Assembly (NCBI GenBank): GCA_003481005.1 | Contig: QUKC01000013.1 | Location: 1 to 44,547, forward strand | Length of the DNA: 44,547 nucleotides | Source of the DNA: Firmicutes bacterium TM09-10 | GTDB taxonomy: Bacteria; Bacillota; Clostridia; Lachnospirales; Lachnospiraceae | Direction: 5' to 3' | In this document: positions 1 through 7,435 of the stretch, one piece after another | Layout: each line of letters opens with the position of its first letter | How positions within the stretch are numbered: position 1 is the first letter of the stretch | Program-made: the position numbers and the translations under genes | Notes under the pieces: generated by a model | Database searches by the model: none | Told to the model about the DNA's origin: nothing | The model's input: the letters and a program-made list of their open reading frames with translations, nothing else

Positions 1-69
1 AGGGCTTATCCTGACAGGTTGGGAATGGATGTAGAAGATACAAAAGAGGATTTCAGTGTTCAGTTTTGA
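1..69 (+). CDS. C-terminal end of an upstream gene (partial, unidentified)
   Basis: Frame 1 is open from the window edge to a TGA at 67-69 and encodes 22 residues ending DTKEDFSVQF. It is probably the tail of a real gene because an excellent intrinsic terminator follows 25 nt later and no other gene in the vicinity needs it. Too little sequence is present to name the family. Confidence 0.5.
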   Translation, partial: RAYPDRLGMDVEDTKEDFSVQF

Positions 70-93
70 AGGTATGAACCTATAATGACAAGG

Positions 94-125
94 ACGTCTG
101 TTGAGAACTCAACAGACGTTTTTTG
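94..125 (+). terminator. Intrinsic terminator of the gene entering from the left
   Basis: A perfect 12-bp stem (94-105 with 108-119, arm ACGTCTGTTGAG) closes on a tiny loop and runs straight into a T6 tract at 119-124. This is a textbook rho-independent terminator, and it isolates the operon starting at 489 from upstream transcription. Confidence 0.93.
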
Positions 126-130
126 TTATC

Positions 131-290
131 CCAGTTCACTCGTGGGACCAAACAGGCAGATTCGTGCTTGCACGAAAATCTGCCTGCTGGGTTCCACGAA
201 GGAAGCGCCGCTTCATGAGCAAAAGGAGCTGCGAAGCAGCGGAAAGCATCGAAGATGCGAGTTTGCGAATGGCGCGGGTGAACGGGCGGG
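131..290 (+). repeat. Dispersed repeat family A, copy 1
   Basis: About 160 nt sharing blocks with 32917-33080: the opening CCAGTTYACTCGTGG, a hairpin with a GCTTGC apex, GAAGGAAGCGCC, CATGAGCAAAA, and GCATCGAAGATGCGAG followed by TTTGCGAATGGCGCGG. The first half folds into a long imperfect hairpin (about 139-202, apex at 161-176, TTCGTGC/GCACGAA). In copy 2 the apex stem is TTCATGC/GCATGAA, so G164-C173 is replaced by an A-T pair. Open frames in this stretch are by-products of the repeat. Function unknown. Confidence 0.85.
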
Positions 291-324
291 GCGCGTAAAT
301 GAATGTCGCTCCGTGAGGATCGCA

Positions 325-367
325 CTGCGTCGGAATGGAAGGATGTCGCTTTCGCGACCCGACGCAG
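325..367 (+). other. Strong GC-rich hairpin between repeat A and the promoter
   Basis: CTGCGTCGG (325-333) pairs with CCGACGCAG (359-367), and an inner GTCGC/GCGAC stem (345-349 with 354-358) closes on a TTTC loop. No T tract follows, so it is not a classical terminator. It lies 22 nt upstream of the operon promoter and is absent from repeat A copy 2, so it is listed separately. Confidence 0.6.
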
Positions 368-388
368 GCGAATATATCCCATAAGAAA

Positions 389-422
389 TGTAGTTGTTTA
401 CTACACTAAAGTCTGATATAAT
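389..422 (+). promoter_or_regulatory. Sigma-A promoter with overlapping palindrome for the sir2L-hisHF-ung-lysA operon
   Basis: The -35 TTGTTT (394-399), a 17-nt spacer and a perfect -10 TATAAT (417-422) lie 67 nt upstream of the first start codon. A perfect inverted repeat, TGTAGT-N5-ACTACA (389-405), covers the -35 box. That position suits a repressor operator, but the regulator is not recognised. Confidence 0.8.
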
Positions 423-488
423 GTTTCTGGATTCCGGTCTGCAGGCTGCATTTGCAGGCGAAAGGAAGTTAAGAAAGGTTGATACGAT

Positions 489-1109
489 ATGTTGGAACAA
501 ATTAGACAGTCCATTGAACAGGCGCAGATGGTGCTTGTCGGGATTGGAACGGAGTTTGCAGTAAAAGAGGAAGCGCAGGAAGATCCTTTTTTTACAGAGC
601 TTGCCAAGACCGCGCAGACAGATCCCGCTGCGGCAGCGCTGCTCGCATTTCATAAAAGCCAAAAGAAAGTGGGCGGCTGTGAAAAAGAACAGGTTCAGAA
701 GGCATATGAAGTTCTGGCAGATCTTTTGAAGGATAAAAATTATTTTGTGATTTCTCTATGCGAGGACGGTTTGTTGGAACAGGCAGGACTGAAAGAAAAT
801 CGAATTCTGACGCCAGCCAAAGAGGGAGAGGAAGAAACGGATAGTGGAGTGTATCCGACAGACAGCTGGGAAACTTACACCAAATGGCTACAGGGGACAT
901 TAAACAGAAATTTGGTGATTCTGGAGCTGGGCGTTGGGATGGAGTTGCCGCAGCTGATCCGTTTTCCGTTTGAAAAGGTTGCATATTTTAATCAAAAATC
1001 CTGTCTGTACCGGGTTCATTCCCATTTGTATCAGATGACGGAAGAGATTAAGGAGCGCGGATATAGCGTACCAATGCATCCGGTTACGCTGTTGCTGGAA
1101 GAAAAATAG
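489..1109 (+). CDS. Degenerate Sir2-like (sirtuin-fold) protein
   Basis: A 206-residue protein that I read as a reduced sirtuin-fold protein. VLVGIGTEF near residues 15-23 sits where sirtuins have the NAD-binding GAGxS segment. NYFVISLCEDGLLEQAGL (about 82-99) resembles the sirtuin 'yxVxTxNvDg' strand-loop. LELGVGMELPQLIRFPFE (about 141-158) matches the closing segment of bacterial Sir2-like proteins. The catalytic His of the sirtuin HG motif and the four-Cys zinc site are not visible, so deacetylase activity is unlikely. It is the first gene of the operon, 28 nt ahead of hisH and with a modest upstream AAAGG. The assignment comes from motif resemblance only. Confidence 0.6.
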   Translation: MLEQIRQSIEQAQMVLVGIGTEFAVKEEAQEDPFFTELAKTAQTDPAAAALLAFHKSQKKVGGCEKEQVQKAYEVLADLLKDKNYFVISLCEDGLLEQAGLKENRILTPAKEGEEETDSGVYPTDSWETYTKWLQGTLNRNLVILELGVGMELPQLIRFPFEKVAYFNQKSCLYRVHSHLYQMTEEIKERGYSVPMHPVTLLLEEK

Positions 1110-1136
1110 TATCTCTAATAAATAATGAGGAACCAA

Positions 1137-1769
1137 ATGATTGCAATTATCGACTATGACGCAGGAAATGTAAAAAGTGTCCAGAAGGCGCTGGAATATT
1201 TGCATGAGGATACGATACTGACGCGTGACCCGAAACAGCTGCTTGCAGCAGAAAAAGTCATCCTTCCGGGTGTTGGGGCATTCGGGGATGCGATGGGGAA
1301 ATTAAAAGAATATGGTCTGATTGATGTGATTTCTGAGATTGTCGACAAGAATACTCCGTTTCTTGGAATTTGCCTTGGTTTGCAGCTGTTATTTGAATCG
1401 AGCGAGGAAAGCCCTGGCGTGGAGGGGCTCGGTCTGTTAAAGGGAAAAATCCTGCGGATTCCAGACGGCGTTGCAGAAGACAAAAGACCGCTTAAAATTC
1501 CGCATATCGGCTGGAATTCCCTCTCCTTTCCGCAAAAAGGACGGCTGTTTGAAGGATTTTCCAGGGAGCCGTATGTGTATTTCGTGCATTCCTATTATCT
1601 GAAGGCGGAGGAGGATATTGTCACCGCGAGAACCGAGTATGGCGTTTCCATCGATGCTTCTGTGGAAAAAGGAAATCTGTTCGCCTGTCAGTTCCATCCG
1701 GAAAAGAGTTCGGAGGCTGGGCTGAAAATTTTGGAGAACTTTGTGAGATTAGGCAGGGAGGGCAACTGA
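1137..1769 (+). CDS. hisH: Imidazole glycerol phosphate synthase, glutaminase subunit HisH
   Basis: The class I glutamine amidotransferase half of IGP synthase. It hydrolyses glutamine and channels ammonia to HisF at the fifth step of histidine synthesis. The nucleophile Cys79 lies in GICLGLQ, and the rest of the triad is His187 and Glu189 in FHPEKS; the oxyanion-strand segment PGVGAFG is at 44-50. Its 210 residues fit the family. I chose the ATG at 1137 ([11 protein letters not shown]) because TGAGGA lies 5-6 nt upstream; the in-frame ATG at 1125 would put that ribosome binding site inside the gene. The stop is 2 nt before hisF, as expected for translationally coupled subunits of one heterodimer. 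Confidence 0.96.
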   Translation: MIAIIDYDAGNVKSVQKALEYLHEDTILTRDPKQLLAAEKVILPGVGAFGDAMGKLKEYGLIDVISEIVDKNTPFLGICLGLQLLFESSEESPGVEGLGLLKGKILRIPDGVAEDKRPLKIPHIGWNSLSFPQKGRLFEGFSREPYVYFVHSYYLKAEEDIVTARTEYGVSIDASVEKGNLFACQFHPEKSSEAGLKILENFVRLGREGN

Positions 1770-1771
1770 GG

Positions 1772-2539
1772 ATGTTTACAAAACGGATCATTCCCTGTCT
1801 GGACGTCCATAATGGCAGGGTAGTAAAGGGCGTTAATTTTGTCAATTTGAGGGATGCAGGAGATCCGGTGGAGATCGCAGCGGCGTATGATAAGGCGGGT
1901 GCGGACGAATTGGTTTTCCTGGATATTACGGCATCCTCGGATGCACGGGCGACGGTCGTGGACATGGTAAGACGGGTTGCTGAGCAGGTGTTTATTCCGT
2001 TTACGGTCGGCGGAGGAATCCGCACGGTCGAGGATTTTAAGGCATTGCTGCGGGAGGGGGCGGATAAAATTTCTGTCAACTCAGCGGCGATTTCCAATCC
2101 GCAGCTGATCGCGGATGCGGCGGAAAAGTTCGGCAGCCAGTGCGTTGTCGTTGCGATTGATGCAAGGCGCAGAACAGACGGTGCAGAGGGCTGGACGGTT
2201 TATAAAAACGGCGGACGGATCGATACCGGTCTGGACGCGGTAGAATGGGCGAGAAAGGCGCAGGAGCTGGGAGCCGGGGAGATTTTGCTGACGAGCATGG
2301 ACTGCGATGGAACGAAGGCAGGCTATGATATTCCGCTGACCCGGGCGATCGCACAGAACGTGTCGATTCCGGTCATCGCTTCCGGTGGTGCAGGCAAGAT
2401 GGAGCATTTCAAGGAGGCACTGACAGACGGCATGGCAGATGCGGCGCTGGCGGCTTCCTTATTTCACTATAAAGAGCTGGAAATCGGACAGGTCAAGGAA
2501 TACCTGCAGAAGGAAGGAGTCGCGGTAAGATGGCAATGA
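1772..2539 (+). CDS. hisF: Imidazole glycerol phosphate synthase, cyclase subunit HisF
   Basis: The (beta/alpha)8-barrel synthase subunit. It combines HisH-delivered ammonia with PRFAR to give imidazole glycerol phosphate and AICAR. The two catalytic aspartates are at their canonical places, Asp11 (IIPCLD) and Asp130 (VVAID). The phosphate-binding glycine segments FTVGGGIRT (78-86) and IASGGAG near residue 205 are intact. The 255-residue length is normal. No other his gene is in the window, so hisHF is separated here from the rest of the pathway. The end overlaps the start of ung by 10 nt. Confidence 0.97.
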   Translation: MFTKRIIPCLDVHNGRVVKGVNFVNLRDAGDPVEIAAAYDKAGADELVFLDITASSDARATVVDMVRRVAEQVFIPFTVGGGIRTVEDFKALLREGADKISVNSAAISNPQLIADAAEKFGSQCVVVAIDARRRTDGAEGWTVYKNGGRIDTGLDAVEWARKAQELGAGEILLTSMDCDGTKAGYDIPLTRAIAQNVSIPVIASGGAGKMEHFKEALTDGMADAALAASLFHYKELEIGQVKEYLQKEGVAVRWQ

Positions 2540-3204
2540 TCAGCAACGACTGGTTGCCGGCGTTAAAGGATGAGTTTCGAAAACCGTATTATGCGAAGTT
2601 ATTTTCTTTTGTGAAAGAAGAATATGCGACGCATGTGGTATATCCTCCGGCGGATGATATTTTCAACGCATTTCATTTTACACCGCTTCGCGAGGTGAAG
2701 GTCGTGATTTTGGGACAGGACCCTTATCATAACGAGCATCAGGCGCATGGGCTCTGCTTTTCTGTGCAGCCGGGAGAGGAGGTGCCGCCGTCGCTTGTCA
2801 ATATTTATCAGGAGCTGCATGATGATCTGGGATGCTATATTCCAAACAACGGTTACCTGGAAAAATGGGCGAAGCAGGGTGTGCTGATGTTGAACACCGT
2901 GTTGACCGTGCGGGCGCATCAGGCAAATTCCCATCAGGGAAAAGGCTGGGAGCAGTTTACGGATGCAGTCATCGAAGCGGTTAATGCGCAGGACCGTCCG
3001 ATCGTTTTTTTGCTCTGGGGACGTCCGGCGCAGCAGAAGGCTTCGATGTTGACGAACCCGCGGCATTTGATTTTGAAGGCGCCGCATCCGAGTCCCTTGT
3101 CTGCATATCGCGGATTTTTCGGCTGCAGGCATTTCAGCCAGACCAATGAATTTTTAAAAGCACATGGAGTGGAACCGATCGACTGGCAGATTGAGAACCG
3201 ATAA
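2530..3204 (+). CDS. ung: Uracil-DNA glycosylase, family 1
   Basis: Removes uracil from DNA as the first step of base-excision repair. The water-activating motif GQDPYH (62-67, Asp64) and the HPSPLS motif (about 186-191), which grips the minor groove, are both present, and the 224-residue length is typical. The ATG at 2530 overlaps hisF and is 10 nt from a GGAG; an in-frame ATG two codons on (2536) is a weaker alternative. Placement inside an amino-acid operon probably reflects co-transcription rather than a shared pathway. Confidence 0.96.
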   Translation: MAMISNDWLPALKDEFRKPYYAKLFSFVKEEYATHVVYPPADDIFNAFHFTPLREVKVVILGQDPYHNEHQAHGLCFSVQPGEEVPPSLVNIYQELHDDLGCYIPNNGYLEKWAKQGVLMLNTVLTVRAHQANSHQGKGWEQFTDAVIEAVNAQDRPIVFLLWGRPAQQKASMLTNPRHLILKAPHPSPLSAYRGFFGCRHFSQTNEFLKAHGVEPIDWQIENR

Positions 3205-3227
3205 GAGAGGCAGATAAAGGAGCAACG

Positions 3228-4505
3228 ATGAACAAAAAACCATTTGTAACCAAAGAACAGATTGAAGAAATCGCAAAGACGTATCCGACTCCGTTTCATC
3301 TCTACGATGAAAAAGGAATCCGCGAAAATGCGAAAAGAGTAAAAGAGGCATTTTCCTGGAACCCTGGATTTCGGGAATATTTTGCGATCAAAGCGACCCC
3401 GAACCCGTTTTTGGTTGACATTTTACGGGAATACGGCTGTGGCTGTGACTGTTCTTCCGAAACGGAACTGATGCTCTGTGATGCGATCGGCGCAAAGGGC
3501 GAGGAGATTATGTTCTCCTCCAACGATACGCCGGAAGAGGAATATGCACTGGCAGCGAAGCTGGGCGCGATTATCAACCTGGACGATATCACGCATATCG
3601 ATTTTGTAGAGCAGATTCTGGGCAAGCTTCCGGAGACGATGAGCTGCAGATATAATCCGGGCGGCGTGTTCACGTTGAGCAACGGCATCATGGACAATCC
3701 GGGGGATTCCAAATACGGTATGATGACGGAACAGATTTTTGAAGCGTATCGGATTTTAAAGAGCAAGGGAGTAAAACGCTTTGGTATTCACGCATTTCTG
3801 GCGAGCAACACGGTGACGAACGAATATTATCCACAGCTGGCAAAGCAGCTGTTTGAGCTTGCTGTGAAGCTGGAAAAAGAAACCGGAGCGGATATTGCGT
3901 TTATCAATCTGTCTGGCGGTGTCGGCATTCCGTATCGTCCCGATCAGGAGCCGAACGATATTCTGGCGATCGGCGAGGGCGTCAGGAAGGTTTACGAAGA
4001 GGTTCTGGTTCCGGCAGGCATGGGAGATATCGCAATTTATACCGAGATGGGACGTTTCATGATGGGACCTTACGGTGCGCTGGTAACGAAGGCGGTGCAT
4101 GAGAAGCATATTTACAAAGAATATATCGGCGTGGATGCGTGCGCGGCGAACCTGATGCGTCCCGCGATGTACGGTGCTTATCATCACATCACGGTGCTGG
4201 GCAAGGAAAATGCGCCCTGCGACCATATATACGATGTGGCCGGTTCCCTTTGCGAAAATAATGACAAATTTGCAATCGACAGAAACCTTCCAAAGATCGA
4301 TATGGGAGATTATCTGTTTATTCACGATGCGGGCGCACACGGCTTTTCGATGGGCTATAACTACAACGGACGCCTGCGCAGCGCGGAGATTTTACTGCAG
4401 GAGGATGGCACTGCAAAGCTGATCCGCCGTGCAGAGACACCGAAGGATTACTTCGCAACGTTTGACTGCTTTGATTTTTATAAAAATCTGAAATTTGAAA
4501 AATAA
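3228..4505 (+). CDS. lysA: Diaminopimelate decarboxylase (PLP-dependent, fold III)
   Basis: The last step of lysine synthesis, meso-diaminopimelate to L-lysine plus CO2. It is a 425-residue alanine-racemase-fold decarboxylase. The Schiff-base lysine is Lys55 in YFAIKATPN. A glycine-rich phosphate-binding loop (NLSGGVGIP, about 227-235) and an active-site segment from the partner subunit (VDACAANLMRP, then DVAGSLCENND with its cysteine) follow. AAAGGAG sits 6 nt before the ATG. The closely related ornithine and carboxynorspermidine decarboxylases share the fold, so substrate assignment is probable rather than certain. It is the last gene of the operon, ending before a strong terminator. Confidence 0.85.
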   Translation: MNKKPFVTKEQIEEIAKTYPTPFHLYDEKGIRENAKRVKEAFSWNPGFREYFAIKATPNPFLVDILREYGCGCDCSSETELMLCDAIGAKGEEIMFSSNDTPEEEYALAAKLGAIINLDDITHIDFVEQILGKLPETMSCRYNPGGVFTLSNGIMDNPGDSKYGMMTEQIFEAYRILKSKGVKRFGIHAFLASNTVTNEYYPQLAKQLFELAVKLEKETGADIAFINLSGGVGIPYRPDQEPNDILAIGEGVRKVYEEVLVPAGMGDIAIYTEMGRFMMGPYGALVTKAVHEKHIYKEYIGVDACAANLMRPAMYGAYHHITVLGKENAPCDHIYDVAGSLCENNDKFAIDRNLPKIDMGDYLFIHDAGAHGFSMGYNYNGRLRSAEILLQEDGTAKLIRRAETPKDYFATFDCFDFYKNLKFEK

Positions 4506-4562
4506 AGCCTGATGCGGACTGGGAAAGGACGCACAATTGAGGAAATCTGCAATAGAATGAAA

Positions 4563-4615
4563 AAATGCCCGAACTGGACGGATGAAAGGATCCGAACCGG
4601 TCCGGGTATTTTTAT
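4563..4615. terminator. Terminator after lysA, probably bidirectional
   Basis: A long hairpin has an outer stem pairing AATGCCCG with CGGGTATT (one G-U), a middle stem with one mismatch, and an inner CGGAT/ATCCG closing on GAAAGG. It is followed by T5 on the plus strand. The A-rich run at 4557-4564 gives a T tract for the minus-strand antiporter gene that converges here. Confidence 0.8.
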
Positions 4616-4696
4616 GAAATGTCAGAGAAAACTATTGTCTGCAGAGTGACAAGCTTGTCTGTTGCCAAAATGGGATCGCCAGCGGCGCAGCCTGTT

Positions 4697-5686
4697 TTAC
4701 AGTGCGAACTGGAATATGCAGAATGCCGCGTAAATAGCGAGCAGAATAATACCCTGCAGGCGTGTCATCCTGCCTTTGATGAGCGGAGGAATCGTTAGGA
4801 TCAGCATAACGCCGAGCATGACAGGAATATCTACAACGAGGGATGCGTTATAAGCGCCGATCTGCTTGCTGTTAGGCAGATCGAAGGGAGATAACAGGAT
4901 CGAAACACCACTTACCAAAACGAGGTTAAACAGGTTTGCGCCGATGATGTTGCCGAGGGATAACAGACCGTGTCCTTTGCGCAGAGAGGTGATTGCGGTA
5001 ACAAGCTCCGGAAGGGAGGTGCCTAGAGCAACAAAGGTAAGGGCGATAACGGATTCGGGAACGCCCAACAGTCCGGCGATGATGATGCCATTATCAACTA
5101 ACAGGTTTGCGCCGATTGCGATAAAAGCAGCACCGATGACCAGTAAAAGAAGATCCTTTCCGGTCGAATTAGAAGCGGTGTCGGCCTCTGCCGCTGCGAC
5201 CTCAGCGTCCGCTGCTGCAGCCTCCGGGTTCTTGCCGTGCATCGCCTGATAGACCTGAATGCCGATATATGTGACGAAAATCAGCAGAAGCAGCACACCG
5301 GTTACGCGATCGAAGCGCTTGGTAACGTAGGCGGTAAACAGGTAGAGTGCGGTGGATACATAAAAGAAAATAACCGGAATGGTGAGTGTCTTTTTATCCA
5401 CGCGGGACGGCTTGACTGCGATGGAAATTGCCGCGATCAGCGCCGTATTGCAGATGATGGAACCGATGGCGTTTCCGTAGGCGATTTCACCATGGCCGCT
5501 GACTGCAGAGGTAGCGGAAACCATGACCTCCGGCAGGGTAGTGCCGATGGAAACGATAGTTGCGCCGATTAACAGATCCGGGACATGGAACCTGTGGGCA
5601 ATGCCTGTTGCGCCGTCCACAAACCAGTCGCCGCCCTTAATCAGCAGAACCAGTCCGACGAGAAACAGGATGATGGATGTTATCAT
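4697..5686 (-). CDS. Calcium/sodium antiporter of the CaCA family (YrbG-like)
   Basis: A 329-residue polytopic membrane protein, about 10 helices, exchanging Ca2+ for Na+ or H+. The two inverted alpha-repeats that form the ion site are clear: IVSIGTTLPEVMVS in the first half and FVALGTSLPELVTA in the second, each with the ion-binding Glu after Pro. A hydrophilic Ala/Glu-rich cytosolic loop (about residues 150-172) separates the halves. A good ribosome binding site (TGGAGGATAAACA) precedes the ATG. It lies downstream of tRNA-Leu on the same strand but beyond two hairpins. Ion specificity cannot be read from sequence. Confidence 0.9.
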   Translation of the reverse strand: MITSIILFLVGLVLLIKGGDWFVDGATGIAHRFHVPDLLIGATIVSIGTTLPEVMVSATSAVSGHGEIAYGNAIGSIICNTALIAAISIAVKPSRVDKKTLTIPVIFFYVSTALYLFTAYVTKRFDRVTGVLLLLIFVTYIGIQVYQAMHGKNPEAAAADAEVAAAEADTASNSTGKDLLLLVIGAAFIAIGANLLVDNGIIIAGLLGVPESVIALTFVALGTSLPELVTAITSLRKGHGLLSLGNIIGANLFNLVLVSGVSILLSPFDLPNSKQIGAYNASLVVDIPVMLGVMLILTIPPLIKGRMTRLQGIILLAIYAAFCIFQFAL

Positions 5687-5708
5687 TTGTTTATCCTCCA
5701 GAAATGAA

Positions 5709-5738
5709 AAAAGTTAGTTGAATCGAACCTACTTTTTG
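5709..5738 (-). terminator. Second, imperfect terminator-like hairpin downstream of tRNA-Leu
   Basis: AAAAAGTTAGTT pairs imperfectly with AACCTACTTTTT around a GAATCG loop and leaves a T-rich tail on the minus strand. It lies between the main tRNA terminator and the antiporter ribosome binding site. It may back up the first terminator or shape the antiporter leader. Confidence 0.45.
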
Positions 5739-5745
5739 ATCCGAT

Positions 5746-5781
5746 AGAAAAAAACCCGAAGTTATAAAAACTTCGGGTTTT
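5746..5781 (-). terminator. Intrinsic terminator of the tRNA-Leu gene
   Basis: Read on the minus strand, an 11-bp perfect stem (5771-5781 with 5751-5761, AAAACCCGAAG/CTTCGGGTTTT) is followed by a T7 run, starting 3 nt after the tRNA 3' end. Confidence 0.9.
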
Positions 5782-5783
5782 CG

Positions 5784-5866
5784 TGCCGGCGACGGGACTT
5801 GAACCCGTACTATGTCACCATAAACAGATTTTGAGTCTGCCGCGTCTGCCATTCCGCCACGCCGGC
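5784..5866 (-). tRNA. tRNA-Leu, anticodon CAA
   Basis: The reverse complement begins GCCGGCG, pairs with CGCCGGC and carries discriminator A. The anticodon arm CAGA-CTCAAAA-TCTG gives anticodon CAA, decoding UUG. A long variable arm (about TATGGTGACATA) marks a class II tRNA, and the T-arm contains GGGTTCAAGTCCC. The CCA end is not encoded. Length is 83 nt. Confidence 0.97.
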
Positions 5867-5968
5867 TGATGTGCGTAAAACTCCTGCAACAAAAAAGATT
5901 TTACCATAAAGAGATTGCGATTTCAAGGGAAAAATGAGTTTAATTTTCGGTTTTCATTTCACAGCATC

Positions 5969-5997
5969 TTGACAATGCCGTGTAGATGGTGTTACTT
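5969..5997 (+). promoter_or_regulatory. Likely purC promoter
   Basis: A consensus TTGACA (5969-5974), a 17-nt spacer and a weak -10 TTACTT (5992-5997) lie 50 nt upstream of the purC start. I saw no PurR box pair or purine riboswitch in the leader. Confidence 0.55.
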
Positions 5998-6046
5998 TTA
6001 CTTTGCATTGAAAAAATGACGCACATGCGAAGATGAGGAGAAAAAC

Positions 6047-6916
6047 ATGCAGGAATTAAAACCGATCAAAGAAGGAAAAGTTCGTGAGATTTATGACAAC
6101 GGCGAAAGCCTGATTATGGTTGCCACAGACCGCATCAGCTGTTTTGATGTGATCTTACATAATGAGGTAACGAAAAAAGGAACCGTCCTGACTCAGATGT
6201 CCAAGTTCTGGTTCGATATGACACAGGATATTCTTCCTAACCACATGATTTCTGTAGATACCAAGGATATGCCGGAGTTTTTCCAGCAGGAGAAGTATGA
6301 AGGCAAATCCATGATGTGTAAAAAGCTTCAGATGCTTCCCATTGAGTGCATCGTGCGCGGCTATATCACCGGCAGTGGTTGGGCAAGCTACAAGGAAAAC
6401 GGCACGGTATGCGGCATTCGTCTGCCGGAGGGCTTAAAAGAATCCGATAAGCTGCCTGAGCCTATTTACACTCCCTCCACCAAAGCGGAAATCGGCGATC
6501 ACGACGAAAATATTTCCTTTGAGCAGAGCGTTACGCATCTGGAAAAATATTTCCCTGGCAGAGGGCAGGAGCTTGCTGAACAGCTTCGTGACAACACCAT
6601 CGCTCTGTACAAGAAATGTGCAGAGTACGCACTGAGCAAGGGTATCATCATTGCGGATACCAAGTTTGAGTTTGGTCTGGACGAGGATGGCAACATGGTG
6701 ATCGGCGATGAAATGCTGACACCCGACAGCTCCCGTTTCTGGCCTGCGGAAGGCTATGAACCCGGACATTCTCAGCCTTCTTTTGACAAGCAGTTTGCCC
6801 GCGACTGGCTCAAAGCCAACCCGGATAACGACTGGACACTGCCTCAGGAGATCGTAGACAAGACGATTGCAAAATATCTGCAGGCATATGAGATGCTGAC
6901 CGGTAAGCAGCTGTAA
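6047..6916 (+). CDS. purC: SAICAR synthase
   Basis: Phosphoribosylaminoimidazole-succinocarboxamide synthase, joining CAIR and aspartate with ATP in purine synthesis. The 289-residue length is the longer form. Signatures are the ATP-binding GKVREIYD (9-16), ATDRISCFDVI (25-35), the IECIVRGYITGSGW segment (about 102-115), and IIADTKFEFG followed by GDEMLTPDSSRFW, which carry the acidic metal and substrate ligands. It is monocistronic here, away from other pur genes, with its own promoter and a weak terminator. A GAGGAG lies 8 nt before the ATG. Confidence 0.97.
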   Translation: MQELKPIKEGKVREIYDNGESLIMVATDRISCFDVILHNEVTKKGTVLTQMSKFWFDMTQDILPNHMISVDTKDMPEFFQQEKYEGKSMMCKKLQMLPIECIVRGYITGSGWASYKENGTVCGIRLPEGLKESDKLPEPIYTPSTKAEIGDHDENISFEQSVTHLEKYFPGRGQELAEQLRDNTIALYKKCAEYALSKGIIIADTKFEFGLDEDGNMVIGDEMLTPDSSRFWPAEGYEPGHSQPSFDKQFARDWLKANPDNDWTLPQEIVDKTIAKYLQAYEMLTGKQL

Positions 6917-6985
6917 GCAGCTTAGATATGCTTTACGAAATAGTGCGCACAGACAAACGGCAGCACACAAACGATCGGAAATAGA

Positions 6986-7013
6986 AAGGATATGCTGGAC
7001 ATCCTGTTTTTTT
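6986..7013 (+). terminator. Weak terminator after purC
   Basis: AGGAT (6987-6991) pairs with ATCCT (7001-7005) around a 9-nt loop and is followed by a T7 tract. The stem is short but the U tract is good. An alternative fold pairs AAAGGATA with the downstream TATCCTTT at 7018-7027. Confidence 0.45.
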
Positions 7014-7062
7014 CGTGCTATCCTTTTTACATGAAATTATTTCATTGGAGGATGCAGGAACT

Positions 7063-7272
7063 ATGGCAAGAAGAAAGAAAAACATGACCTATGAAGAAGA
7101 ACTGGCCTACCTGGACAGCGAAATTTCCAAAACTGAGGAAACTTTAAAGGCGCTCAAGACGCGGAAAAAGGAGCTTGCTAAAGTAAAAGAACAGGCTGAT
7201 CTGCAGACTCTGTATGCAGCGATCAAGGAGTCCGGCAAATCTGTGGCGGATGTAATTTCCAGCTTAAAGTAA
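7063..7272 (+). CDS. Small basic coiled-coil protein, function unknown
   Basis: A 69-residue protein starting MARRKKNMTYEEELAYLD, chosen because GGAGGATGCAGG lies just upstream; the longer frame from 7015 would start inside the preceding terminator region. Residues about 10-48 form a continuous charged coiled coil (EISKTEETLKALKTRKKELAKVK). A short C-terminal helical motif with hydrophobic positions follows (LQTLYAAIKESGKSVADVISSLK). The layout, coiled coil plus a small 'xxsVadVissL' tail, resembles small clostridial proteins such as the DUF4315 type, but I do not recognise the family. It stands alone with its own terminator. Confidence 0.75.
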   Translation: MARRKKNMTYEEELAYLDSEISKTEETLKALKTRKKELAKVKEQADLQTLYAAIKESGKSVADVISSLK

Positions 7273-7309
7273 GAATATGCCCAGACTGCGAACCGGCAGT
7301 TTGGAATAG

Positions 7310-7346
7310 GGGAACAGGCAGTCAATACCTGTTCCCTGTTTTTTTA
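7310..7346 (+). terminator. Terminator of the small coiled-coil gene
   Basis: GGAACAGG (7311-7318) pairs perfectly with CCTGTTCC (7328-7335) and is followed by TG and a T7 tract (7339-7345). The T tract is also the left arm of the next hairpin. Confidence 0.9.
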
Positions 7347-7406
7347 TCGTATGAGAAACTTCATTTCTATACGATAAAAATACTCCGCGAGGATTGCATT
7401 GCGGAG
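7341..7406 (+). other. Two consecutive hairpins in the hom leader
   Basis: TTTTTATCGTA (7341-7351) pairs perfectly with TACGATAAAAA (7370-7380), enclosing a partly self-complementary segment. Directly after it CTCCGC (7383-7388) pairs with GCGGAG (7401-7406). The second stem hides a GGAGGA motif 14 nt before the ATG at 7421; another GGAGG (7423-7427) stays free. This could be a leader control element or another dispersed intergenic repeat. There is no second copy in the window. Confidence 0.55.
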
Positions 7407-7435
7407 GAATTTTGATAGAGATGGAGGAAATGGTG

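Noticed and set aside
80..382. Open frames on both strands over 80-384
   Set aside because: They are produced by the family A repeat. The minus-strand translation shares its peptide (for example HSQTRIFDA and RFSCKHE) with the frame over copy 2 at 32558-33082, as expected from repeated DNA. They lack ribosome binding sites.
3205..3227. Lysine riboswitch or T-box upstream of lysA or hom
   Set aside because: The lysA gap is only 23 nt, and the hom leader contains hairpins but none of the conserved T-box or L-box sequence elements.
5709..5738. T-arm-like GGTTCGATTC on the minus strand, as if a tRNA remnant
   Set aside because: The flanking bases do not form a five-pair T stem, and no acceptor or anticodon arm is present. 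It is better explained as an imperfect terminator hairpin.
5870..6046. Purine riboswitch or PurR boxes upstream of purC
   Set aside because: No conserved purine riboswitch core and no paired PurBox were visible.
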